Assembly: GCA_902168185.1 (NCBI GenBank)
Contig: CABHOV010000046.1
Coordinates: 372,001-436,000 of the forward strand
Direction: 5' to 3'
Source of the DNA: an uncultured Bacteroides sp.
GTDB taxonomy: Bacteria > Bacteroidota > Bacteroidia > Cytophagales > Cyclobacteriaceae
DNA length: 64,000 bases
The notes beneath the pieces are model-generated. The model made no database searches. It was not told the DNA's origin and saw only the letters and a program-made list of their open reading frames with translations. Made by a program: the position numbers and the translations under genes. Below, one piece after another: positions 1-7,325 of the stretch (position 1 is the first letter of the stretch; each line of letters starts with the position of its first letter).

Positions 1-174
1 GAAGAAGCTAACATAGTTAAGGATTCCAAGAAAAGACCCGTTTATCCTCCTGCCTGTAGAAATGAATCGTGAAACACATCAACTAAATGGTAGCATGTCA
101 TTCTAGAGATTGTAAAGCGTCTGAATATTTTTTTGAGAGTAATTTCGATAGATCGAAATCTTGTCAGGCATAAA

Positions 175-207
175 ACAAAAAAGCCTGCAGATTTAAAATC
201 TGCAAGC
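175..207 (-). terminator. Rho-independent-like terminator (minus strand)
   Basis: GCCTGCAGATTT and AAATCTGCAAGC form a near-perfect stem with almost no loop. On the minus strand it is followed by a run of six T. It lies directly behind a minus-strand tRNA 3'-end relic, so it probably once ended that tRNA transcript. Confidence 0.6.
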
Positions 208-241
208 TTTTCTTTGCGTGTCGGGGTGGCCAGATTAAACC
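208..241 (-). pseudogene. tRNA 3'-end relic
   Basis: On the minus strand the sequence reads like the 3' half of a T-arm followed by an acceptor 3' strand (AATCTGGCCACCCCGACA), and the terminator at 175-207 comes next. No matching 5' acceptor strand, D-arm or anticodon arm occurs within a tRNA length upstream. Only the 3' end survives. Such fragments are typical of sites where an integrative element inserted into a tRNA 3' end; that reading is inference. Confidence 0.4.
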
Positions 242-427
242 CTACCCCTGCAAACTATTTGTAATCAGAAACTTGTAAGAACAATCTCAACTCGGGTCAC
301 CGTTCAGTTCTCAATTTCTTTAAATGAAATTTGATGCCGGTTATCAATTTAAATTTACAAAATATAGCACTTGGAATCATAATTTAGGTTGAACATTTTT
401 TCAATCCGAATCGAAGCACCTATCATT
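226..427. repeat. Dispersed repeat, copy 1
   Basis: About 200 bp that recurs in part at 21604-21750 and 27580-27735. All copies share the block CACCGTTCAGTTCTC with AATTTCTTT after it, then GATGCCGGT and a stretch ending in CACAA. Copies 1 and 3 also share the following 60 bp (TTTAGGTTGAACATTTTTTC). Copies 1 and 2 share the preceding stretch that starts in GTGGCCAGATT. It is non-coding and lies in gene-poor spacers. Confidence 0.75.
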
Positions 428-643
428 GGAACGCAAAAAATATTCAAAGTTGCTAATAAATGTATAATCAAGTTAATGCAGGTAAAGATCTGAGCGAATG
501 TGCTGCGACTTTTTTGACATTTCAGATAACAGTTGAGGAGCAAACTGCAGTATTGAATATAACGGGGCTTGATGGCACAAAGGAATTTCTTAAAAATGAA
601 GTAGACCTGTGATCTCACTATCTTTATCGAAAGTGTAGCCGCA

Positions 644-971
644 ATGCCAGTAGTAAAAACTATTTCATTTTTGTCCTTGCCGGTCTTTGTGAGATTGGTG
701 GTGGATATCTCGTTTGGCTTTCTGTGAGGGAAGGAAAATCTAACTGGTATGCCCTGGTTGGAAGTATCATACTAATCATGTATGGATTTGTAGCGACAAT
801 GCAATCTCAAAACTTCGTCAGGGTGTATGCTACTTATGGAGGATTCTTCATTATACTCTCACTCGTGTGGGCTTACTATTTTGATAATTTTCGCCCGATA
901 GATATGACATCATTGGGGCGGCAGTCGTTCTTGTGGGCGTTGTTATAATCTACTATGCGCCCAGAGGTTAA
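644..971 (+). pseudogene. UPF0060 (YnfA-like) small membrane protein, frameshifted
   Basis: Joining three frames gives a protein of about 109 residues with the hallmarks of the UPF0060/YnfA family of four-helix inner-membrane proteins: an N-terminal CEIGGGYLVW, a central RVYATYGG and a C-terminal DRYDIIGAAVVLVGV. The frame changes twice, once in an A5 run near 655-659 and once in a CCC run near 898-900. Each change fits loss of one base. Only 724-948 remains as an ATG-started open frame. YnfA-like genes often travel with arsenic and metal resistance genes, which fits the neighbours. It may be a true pseudogene or an assembly error in homopolymers. Confidence 0.7.
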
Positions 972-1019
972 ATAGCAGATGCATTTTTTTTCATTTTGGT
1001 GGTATACTCTGCAACAAAT

Positions 1020-1043
1020 AACGTAATATTGCGTTATTACGTT
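1020..1043. promoter_or_regulatory. Probable ArsR operator
   Basis: A perfect 9-bp inverted repeat, AACGTAATA (1020-1028) and TATTACGTT (1035-1043), with a 6-bp spacer, ends four bases before the arsR start codon. Position and symmetry suit autoregulation by the dimeric repressor. Confidence 0.7.
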
Positions 1044-1047
1044 TAGT

Positions 1048-1377
1048 ATGGGAATAACAAAATCAGAACTTTTCAAGAAACGCCAAAATAAGATCGCTCA
1101 ATACGCAAAGGCTTTCGACCATCCAGCGCGCGTAGCAATTTTAGAGTATATACTGGATAATAAAACCTGCATCTGCAATGACTTGGTAGATGTACTACCA
1201 TTGTCTCAGTCTACCATTACGCAGCACTTAAAAGAGCTTAAACAAATAGGTATCATCAAGGGTGAGGTTGAAGGTCCGAAAATTAACTACTGCATTGACG
1301 ATACTGCGTGGGAAGAAGCCAGGGACATGCTCTTGAATATGTTTACAAGGCACGTAAAGAAAAATGACTGTTGCTAG
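1048..1377 (+). CDS. arsR: ArsR/SmtB-family metalloregulator
   Basis: A winged-helix repressor of 109 residues that would release DNA when it binds arsenite. The helix-turn-helix lies around residues 50-72 (LPLSQSTITQHLKEL). Just before it the motif TCICNDL supplies a Cys-x-Cys pair (C41, C43) at the place where classical ArsR proteins bind As(III), and the protein ends in Cys-Cys. It is the first intact gene of the arsenic operon, with operator-like inverted repeats before it and before arsM. The length is normal. Sensing of As(III) is inferred from the cysteines and the context. Confidence 0.92.
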   Translation: MGITKSELFKKRQNKIAQYAKAFDHPARVAILEYILDNKTCICNDLVDVLPLSQSTITQHLKELKQIGIIKGEVEGPKINYCIDDTAWEEARDMLLNMFTRHVKKNDCC

Positions 1378-1398
1378 TCATTTTTTATGCTTGATTAT

Positions 1399-1411
1399 AA
1401 CGTAATATTAC
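1399..1411. promoter_or_regulatory. Second ArsR operator-like site before arsM
   Basis: AACGTAATATTAC repeats the left half of the arsR operator and contains the palindrome GTAATATTAC. It lies in the 61-bp gap between arsR and arsM. A secondary repressor site or an internal arsM promoter under ArsR control is likely. Confidence 0.5.
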
Positions 1412-1438
1412 AATAATACACTAACTAATCTTAACTAT

Positions 1439-2287
1439 ATGAATACGACAGAAACATCCGAACAACTTAAGACAATAGTAAAAGAGAAGTACAGCAAGAT
1501 TGCTGAACAGGACAAAGACAGCAATGCTGCAAGTTGCTGCGGTGCAACCAGTAGCTGCTCAACCGTTGACTATAAAGTAATGGCGGATGACTATACCAAT
1601 TTAAAAGGATATAGCCCGGATGCAGACTTAGGACTCGGTTGTGGTTTACCTACGGAGTTTGCTCTGATAAAAGAAGGCGATACTGTGGTCGATTTAGGAT
1701 CAGGTGCTGGCAATGATTGCTTTGTGGCAAGATCACTTACTGGTGAAAAAGGAAAAGTTATAGGTATAGATTTCACTGACAAGATGATTGAAAAAGCAAA
1801 AGTCAATGCCAATAAGCTAGGCTATACCAATGTGGAATTTCGGCAGGGAGATATCGAAAACATGCCACTGGCAGGAAATATAGCAGACGTTGTTGTTAGT
1901 AATTGCGTCTTAAATCTGGTTCCCAATAAGAAGCAGGCTTTCGCTGAGACCTTCCGGGTACTAAAAAAAGGTGGGCACTTCAGTGTCTCTGACATCGTGC
2001 TGGTAGGAGAACTTCCTGAAGGCTTAAAGAAAAGTGCAGAGATGTACGCGGGATGCGTAGCGGGCGCCATTCAGAAACAAGAGTACTTGTCAATCATTGA
2101 GCAAGCTGGCTTTACAAATGTCACCGTGCAAAAGGAGAAACGCATCATGCTACCAGAAGAAATTCTGAAGGAGTATTTAACGGTGGAAGAGATTCATGAA
2201 TTTTCAAATGGCAACACGGGCATTTTCAGTATAACCGTTTTCGGGGAGAAGCCGGAGAGTTGTTGTGCTCCGGGATGTTGCAGTTAA
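1439..2287 (+). CDS. arsM: Arsenite S-adenosylmethionine methyltransferase
   Basis: It would transfer methyl groups from SAM to trivalent arsenic, giving methylated and volatile arsenicals. The SAM-binding motif is VVDLGSGAGND (83-93). The conserved arsenic-coordinating cysteines are visible: C68 in LGLGCGLP, C156 in SNCVLNL and C206 in AGCVAGA. Extra cysteine clusters sit near residues 33-40 (SCCG) and at the C-terminus (SCCAPGCC), a common arrangement in bacterial ArsM. At 282 residues the length is typical. It lies between arsR and trxB and should be co-transcribed with them; thioredoxin is the usual reductant for this reaction. Confidence 0.93.
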   Translation: MNTTETSEQLKTIVKEKYSKIAEQDKDSNAASCCGATSSCSTVDYKVMADDYTNLKGYSPDADLGLGCGLPTEFALIKEGDTVVDLGSGAGNDCFVARSLTGEKGKVIGIDFTDKMIEKAKVNANKLGYTNVEFRQGDIENMPLAGNIADVVVSNCVLNLVPNKKQAFAETFRVLKKGGHFSVSDIVLVGELPEGLKKSAEMYAGCVAGAIQKQEYLSIIEQAGFTNVTVQKEKRIMLPEEILKEYLTVEEIHEFSNGNTGIFSITVFGEKPESCCAPGCCS

Positions 2288-2329
2288 CCTATAGATCACT
2301 TCAAACATCAAAAAAACTTTGCTTCATAA

Positions 2330-3274
2330 ATGGAGAGGATTAAAACACTAATTATCGGCTCGGGACCTGCTGGTTATACAGCTGCAATCTATGCTGCCCG
2401 GGCCAATCTGAAACCGGTGATGTATACCGGACTTGAGCCCGGTGGTCAGTTGATGACTACGAATGACGTTGAGAATTTTCCCGGTTATCCCGATGGTATT
2501 ATGGGGCCGCATTTGATGGAAGATTTAAAGAAACAAGCAACCCGATTCGGAACCGATGTCCGCATGGGTATAGCTACAGCAGTTGATTTTTCAATCTATC
2601 CCTACATCATTACAATAGATGAGGAAAAAAAAGTTACAGCTGAAAGTATAATTATATCCACAGGCGCTTCGGCCAAATGGCTTGGTATACCTTCCGAGAA
2701 GCGATTAAACGGTGGTGGTGTTTCTGCCTGTGCTGTTTGTGACGGTTTCTTCTATAGAGGCAGAGAAGTTGCTATTGTAGGAGGCGGTGATACGGCGTGT
2801 GAAGAAGCTCTATATCTGTCAAAATTAGTCACAAAGGTTCATATGATCGTGCGTAAAAATCAACTACGTGCTTCCAAGATCATGCAAGAACGCGTTAAGA
2901 AAACAGCCAATATTGAAATATACTATAATGCAGAGACCGAAGAAATCCTGGGCGATGCAGTAGTAACAGGCGTACGCATAAAAGATGCTATCACTGGTCT
3001 TACACAAGATATAGCTATAGAAGGTTTTTTTGTCGCCATCGGCCATAAACCCAACTCGGATATTTTCAAAGGGTATATAGATATGGACGACCAAGGCTAT
3101 ATCATGACAACACCTGGCTCTACGAAGACCAACCTTGAAGGAGTCTTCGCCTGTGGAGACGTACAGGATAAAAATTTCAGACAAGCGATCACTGCGGCCG
3201 GAACGGGCTGCATGGCGGCTCTTGAAGCGGAACGGTATCTGGCCGCTAAAGAGCTTGAACTTGCCATTTTGTAA
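2330..3274 (+). CDS. trxB: Thioredoxin reductase
   Basis: A flavoprotein of 314 residues that passes electrons from NADPH to thioredoxin. The FAD-binding GSGPAG is at 10-15, the redox pair CAVC at 134-137 and the NADPH-binding GGGDTACEE at 151-159. The FAD domain closes with GVFACGDV near the C-terminus. It lies 42 bp after arsM and 29 bp before the arsenate reductase. A dedicated thioredoxin reductase in an ars operon would recycle the thioredoxin that both ArsM and thioredoxin-type arsenate reductases consume. The housekeeping copy is probably elsewhere. Confidence 0.95.
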   Translation: MERIKTLIIGSGPAGYTAAIYAARANLKPVMYTGLEPGGQLMTTNDVENFPGYPDGIMGPHLMEDLKKQATRFGTDVRMGIATAVDFSIYPYIITIDEEKKVTAESIIISTGASAKWLGIPSEKRLNGGGVSACAVCDGFFYRGREVAIVGGGDTACEEALYLSKLVTKVHMIVRKNQLRASKIMQERVKKTANIEIYYNAETEEILGDAVVTGVRIKDAITGLTQDIAIEGFFVAIGHKPNSDIFKGYIDMDDQGYIMTTPGSTKTNLEGVFACGDVQDKNFRQAITAAGTGCMAALEAERYLAAKELELAIL

Positions 3275-3303
3275 GAAGTATATATTATCAACCTTAAACT
3301 AAT

Positions 3304-3993
3304 ATGAGACGAATCATTTTTCTATCAACTTTAACTGCCATACTCATGTCATTTACACCTGAAAAGAAGGTCGCTTTCTATGCACCTGTATCGAAAAACA
3401 TCGAAGCCTATAGCAAAGAGTTTGATCAGATCCCTGAAGAACGTAAGAAGGCTCTCAAGAAGCTTGCCCTGTTTGTTGAAAGCAAAGTAAAGGCAGGAGA
3501 GAAAGCAGAATTGATTTTTATATGTACACATAACTCGCGCAGAAGTCATATTTCACAGATTTGGGCGCAGACAGCAGCGGCTTACTACGGTATACCAAAT
3601 GTAGTTGCCTACTCAGGTGGTACAGAAGCAACGGCGTTTAATCCGCGCGCTGTAAAAGCAATGGAAGATGCAGGTTTCAAGATTAAGAAGACCACTGAAG
3701 GCACAAACCCGGTATATGAAGTACGCTTTTCTGATGAGCTCGTTGCTATAAAAGCGTTCTCCAAAAAATATGATGGAGAAGGAAATCCCAAGAGTGGATT
3801 TGGTGCTGTGATGACTTGCTCCCACGCTGACCAGAATTGTCCCGTTGTCTCGGGTGCTACAGTGCGTATAGCCACACCGTATGATGATCCAAAAGATTTC
3901 GACGGCACACCCCAGGAAGCTGCTAAATACGCAGAGCGTGTTCATCAGATCGGCCGCGAAATTCTATATGCATTTTCTCTTATCAAAGTATAA
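3304..3993 (+). CDS. arsC: Thioredoxin-coupled arsenate reductase (LMW-PTP fold) with hydrophobic leader
   Basis: It would reduce arsenate to arsenite. The phosphatase-type loop CTHNSRRS (C74, R80) fits C-x5-R-S. Further on, MTCSHADQNCP supplies C172 and C179, which match the resolving cysteine pair of thioredoxin-linked ArsC such as the pI258 enzyme. The protein has 229 residues against about 130 for the classical enzyme. The extra part is an N-terminal extension that begins with basic residues and a hydrophobic run (residues 2-17), like a signal peptide or membrane anchor, then a charged helix. Export is an inference. Its end lies 7 bp before the chosen dsbD start. Confidence 0.85.
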   Translation: MRRIIFLSTLTAILMSFTPEKKVAFYAPVSKNIEAYSKEFDQIPEERKKALKKLALFVESKVKAGEKAELIFICTHNSRRSHISQIWAQTAAAYYGIPNVVAYSGGTEATAFNPRAVKAMEDAGFKIKKTTEGTNPVYEVRFSDELVAIKAFSKKYDGEGNPKSGFGAVMTCSHADQNCPVVSGATVRIATPYDDPKDFDGTPQEAAKYAERVHQIGREILYAFSLIKV

Positions 3994-4000
3994 AGTACAG

Positions 4001-5368
4001 ATGGCCTCCAAGAAGATATTCTTGCTAATTTTCATTGTGATGTTGACATGCATACCAGCTTGGGCTTTTGCACAGGCTGGCATTGCTGAAATGAATTCAT
4101 GGATTGAAGGCAAACTTGCTGCTGATAATACCAGCATCGCTTCCTATTTCTTTTTGTTCCTGGGGGGATTGCTGGCGAGTTTATTGCCCTGTGTATATCC
4201 GCTATATCCGATTACGGCAAATGTAATTAAAGCGCGTGGAGCTGGTTCCTCACGCTTTGTTCACCCATTGAGTTATTTCATTGGCCTTGCTATAATGTAT
4301 TTAATATTCGGTGTCGTGGCCTCATTTAGTGGTGGTGCATTCAATCAGGTTATGCGGCTGCCCACAACGAATCTTATCATTGGTATAACGATTATAATCA
4401 TGGGTATATCTGCGGCAGGATTTATTCATATCTCCTTGTTTGGAGGGCAGACTGATACAAAGAACAACGGGGTGTTTGGAACATTTCTTTTAGGAATGGG
4501 CGCGGGACTTTTAGCATCATCTTGTGTTGGCCCGGTTGTCGTAAGTATTCTGATCGGACTTGCTAGTAATATGGGCGGTGAATTTTCTTTTTTAAGTGCT
4601 TCTGCATCCGCTTTTAAAATGCTTTCATTCGGCTTAGGTTTCGGCATTCCCTTTTTACTAATTGGTGTATTCGGAGTAAGTCTTCCTAAATCGGGTAAAT
4701 GGATGATGTATGTTCAATATATACTGGGCATTTTCATTATATATTTTGGATGGACATACATTGAAAAAGCTCTATTGATCTATAATTTTTCTGATGAAGC
4801 AATCCGTCTTATCGGGATAGGTTCATTGATTGTTGTTATATCCTCTTACTATTTTCAATCATCAGAACGCTTGGTGGATGAGCGTATAAAAAGATCGTTG
4901 CTTATATTATCTTCTGTTATCGGTGCATTGATCCTTACTCGTGGATTCATGCCGATACCTTCGACTCCATCTGCGCCGGAAGCTATGTCGGCACAGGCTG
5001 TTACAACACGAACAGAAAAGAAAGGCAAACTCACCTGGCATCTTGACAAAGACGCTGCGTATGCCGAAGCGAAGAAGACCGGTAAAAATGTATTCATTGA
5101 TTTTTATGCAAACTGGTGTACGAATTGTAAAGCCTTTGAAAAGATGACACGCGAGAATGAAACATTAATGGCATCCCTCGAGAATGCCGTGCTACTAAAG
5201 GTTTATGATACCACGCCGGAGTTCAAAGAGTATAGCGTAGACTCACGTTTCCCTGAATTAAAGGTTGGACTTCCGTTCTTCGTGATTACCGATACTGAAG
5301 GCGACCTTATCTATAAAACAAATGACTACATGAAGACAGAGGAAATGGGATTGTTCCTAAGTGAATAA
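4001..5368 (+). CDS. dsbD: DsbD-like thiol:disulfide transmembrane reductase
   Basis: It would carry electrons from cytoplasmic thioredoxin across the inner membrane to periplasmic partners. The start is set at the ATG at 4001, which gives a clean signal peptide (residues 1-25); the same frame stays open back to 3881 but would overlap arsC. A CcdA-like membrane region follows, with its cysteines at C64 (LLPCVYP) and C175 (SSCVGP), then about eight helices. The C-terminal thioredoxin domain has NWCTNC (C373, C376) and the cis-proline region GLPFFVITD. The N-terminal DsbD-alpha domain is missing, so this is a short form (455 residues). Its place in the ars operon suggests it feeds the arsenate reductase. 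Confidence 0.88.
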   Translation: MASKKIFLLIFIVMLTCIPAWAFAQAGIAEMNSWIEGKLAADNTSIASYFFLFLGGLLASLLPCVYPLYPITANVIKARGAGSSRFVHPLSYFIGLAIMYLIFGVVASFSGGAFNQVMRLPTTNLIIGITIIIMGISAAGFIHISLFGGQTDTKNNGVFGTFLLGMGAGLLASSCVGPVVVSILIGLASNMGGEFSFLSASASAFKMLSFGLGFGIPFLLIGVFGVSLPKSGKWMMYVQYILGIFIIYFGWTYIEKALLIYNFSDEAIRLIGIGSLIVVISSYYFQSSERLVDERIKRSLLILSSVIGALILTRGFMPIPSTPSAPEAMSAQAVTTRTEKKGKLTWHLDKDAAYAEAKKTGKNVFIDFYANWCTNCKAFEKMTRENETLMASLENAVLLKVYDTTPEFKEYSVDSRFPELKVGLPFFVITDTEGDLIYKTNDYMKTEEMGLFLSE

Positions 5369-5418
5369 AAATCAGAACTAGATTTTACCTCTTTATAGCC
5401 GATAGGCATGCGAAAAAT

Positions 5419-6270
5419 ATGAAAGGAAGTTTACTTGTCATTAGTTTACTTTTATTCAAAAGTAACTTGCTGGTGGCCCAGAATATACCAGGCTTAAGCT
5501 ATTGTCTTTTGTTCGATTCTAACCTTGAGAAGGAAGCATTTCAGAATAGCAGCAACAATGATTGTGATCCGCTTATCTATTTGCTAGCGTATGATCCGCG
5601 AATAGATTCAGCCAGGTATAGAGAAGTTAGAGATGAATTGTTCAACTATGCGCAAAAGCTTCATACCAAGCGCAACAAATTCAAGGACGAATCGAAATTC
5701 CTGCGCTACATTTTTTACGATGTCCACAAAAAGTATCTGAAACACTATAAGCGCTCAGAGACCTTTAGTAATATTTTCAACAATAAAGAATATAACTGTG
5801 TATCCGGAACTGCCCTATATGCTTGTCTTTTATCTAACCTAGGATATAGGCCAAACATACACGAGACTCGGTATCATTTATTCTTGACAGTCACTTTAAA
5901 CAATGGAGATTGGATTTTATTTGAAGCAACCGATCCTTCTTATGGTTTTGTAGATGATTTCGAAAAAGTGAAAGAACGAGTTGCGTCGTATCTCGAAAAT
6001 GAAGCAGACGAGATTTCCAAGCAAGAGTCCTTATCCGCGCCATTCAATAAGGATACCATTTTTAAGTCTATTTCTTTACATGAATTGGCTGCACTTCACT
6101 ATTACAATCTTGCTATTGACTTCATTAATCAAGAAAATTACTATGAGGCATTCCGCGTTTTAAAGAAGGCACATATACTATATCCGGATTCAGAGCGCAT
6201 CCACGATTTTATTACCTATACCTATTCAAAATACGAATCAGATCTTTCGTCTACATTCCTAGACCATTAA
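5419..6270 (+). CDS. Exported transglutaminase-like protein with TPR tail
   Basis: The protein has 283 residues and an N-terminal signal peptide (1-20, ending LLVAQ). The middle part has a papain-like transglutaminase core: C127 in YNCVSGTA, H153 in RYHLFLTV and D172 in FEATDP, in the right order and spacing. The C-terminal 60 residues look like a TPR helix pair (ALHYYNLAIDFINQENYYEA). Such domains act as cysteine peptidases or cross-linking enzymes; the substrate is unknown. It lies 50 bp after dsbD and may be read from the same transcript, but nothing links it to arsenic. Confidence 0.65.
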   Translation: MKGSLLVISLLLFKSNLLVAQNIPGLSYCLLFDSNLEKEAFQNSSNNDCDPLIYLLAYDPRIDSARYREVRDELFNYAQKLHTKRNKFKDESKFLRYIFYDVHKKYLKHYKRSETFSNIFNNKEYNCVSGTALYACLLSNLGYRPNIHETRYHLFLTVTLNNGDWILFEATDPSYGFVDDFEKVKERVASYLENEADEISKQESLSAPFNKDTIFKSISLHELAALHYYNLAIDFINQENYYEAFRVLKKAHILYPDSERIHDFITYTYSKYESDLSSTFLDH

Positions 6271-6398
6271 CACTATACCTTATGAGCATATCATTTTAGG
6301 ATAGAGGGAATTCACTGACAGAGAATTGACTTTGCATTTGAATGAGTATGATGAAAACAAAAGGCGGATTAAGCATTTCTGTTAAAACGGTCTTTGCG

Positions 6399-6418
6399 GT
6401 CTGGACGGGACTCAACTA
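6399..6418. repeat. 20-bp repeat, copy 1
   Basis: A 20-base sequence (GTCTGGACGGG with ACTCAACTA after it) is identical at 21428-21447. Both copies lie in decayed, gene-free spacers. Flanks are not alike beyond a few bases. Confidence 0.6.
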
Positions 6419-6653
6419 TAAATCCAGCTACGATTGTTGCTAAACATCAATTATCGTTACGAACAATATGTAAGGAAGCCTCTTTTTATTCAACCCTGCA
6501 TGTATTTCTTAAATACCATTATTCAAGACAGATGATATCGCTTTCGCTTATAACCTTCAAAATCATCTCTACGAAAAGAGACGCCATATTTTTACCGAGT
6601 CTTTAACAAGAACTTGAAACATCGAATTTGTAATATCTATAGGGATTCTTATA

Positions 6654-6679
6654 GCTGCCGGACACCGGCAGTAGCTTTT
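6654..6679 (+). terminator. GC-rich hairpin with T-run
   Basis: CTGCCGG and CCGGCAG form a seven-pair stem with a three-base loop, extended by a flanking GC pair around a bulge and followed by TTTT. It looks like a rho-independent terminator on the plus strand, about 380 bp after the transglutaminase-like gene. Confidence 0.5.
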
Positions 6680-7325
6680 ATAAACATCACCAACCATGCA
6701 AAGAAACGATTGTGTCTTAAAAGATATTTAAGAAATAGTATTATATACCATCAAAAAAGAATTTAATAAATTACTACACGACCCATCTTTCGTTAATCGA
6801 TTCTACAGGCATAGTACAGCGTTGTAACAGCGACCTTGAATCTGTTAATGCCGGTATGATGGGATATAGGTGAATTGAATGTTGGCCCTTTTTAATTCTA
6901 TACTATACTACCACTCCAATTAACACACAAATTATATACATTTTCTTTACTAGGACACTAGCCGCGCTACCTATACCCTGTTTATGTGACTTCTTAACCT
7001 CATAATGACTTGATCGATATATAGTCATAGTCTATATTTGATCTATAGTAAGGGACCAACACTTCTGTACCTCATAAATAAGGTACGAATAAAGAAGATG
7101 ATGGGTCTTATCGCTTGTGAACACCAGCGATGTTAGCAGCAATTATAAACATACAATTATGACTACACGAATCAGTCACGCTTAACCTTTTACAGTATTC
7201 TAGTTCTCCAAAAAGATCAATCAATTGAGAGTTGTCTGTGAACTTGCAATGCTAATTGTGTTCACGATACCTGATTGTTAAAGTATATATAAGGAATAAT
7301 CTTTTCACCTTAAAAAAACACCGTT

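Larger units (their letters stand above)
1..640. other. Gene-poor left edge, decayed spacer
   Basis: No convincing protein gene is visible here. The stretch holds a terminator-like hairpin (175-207), a short tRNA 3'-end relic (about 208-241) and the first copy of a dispersed repeat (226-427). The 87-codon minus-strand frame at 355-618 runs through the repeat, has no recognisable family and is not accepted as a gene. Confidence 0.6.
6271..7325. other. Long AT-rich spacer, no gene accepted
   Basis: No frame here has family features. It holds a terminator-like hairpin at 6654-6679 and one copy of a 20-bp sequence repeated at 21428. The 70-codon frame at 6394-6606 has no recognisable features and is not accepted. 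Confidence 0.6.

Noticed and set aside
355-618. 87-codon minus-strand frame in the left spacer
   Set aside because: It runs through the dispersed repeat, is not conserved as a frame in the other copies and has no family features.
3881-4000. Upstream extension of the dsbD frame
   Set aside because: It overlaps the end of arsC by more than 100 bp, and the ATG at 4001 gives a normal signal peptide.
6394-6606. 70-codon plus-strand frame
   Set aside because: It starts inside the 20-bp repeat, has no protein-like features and lies in a decayed spacer.
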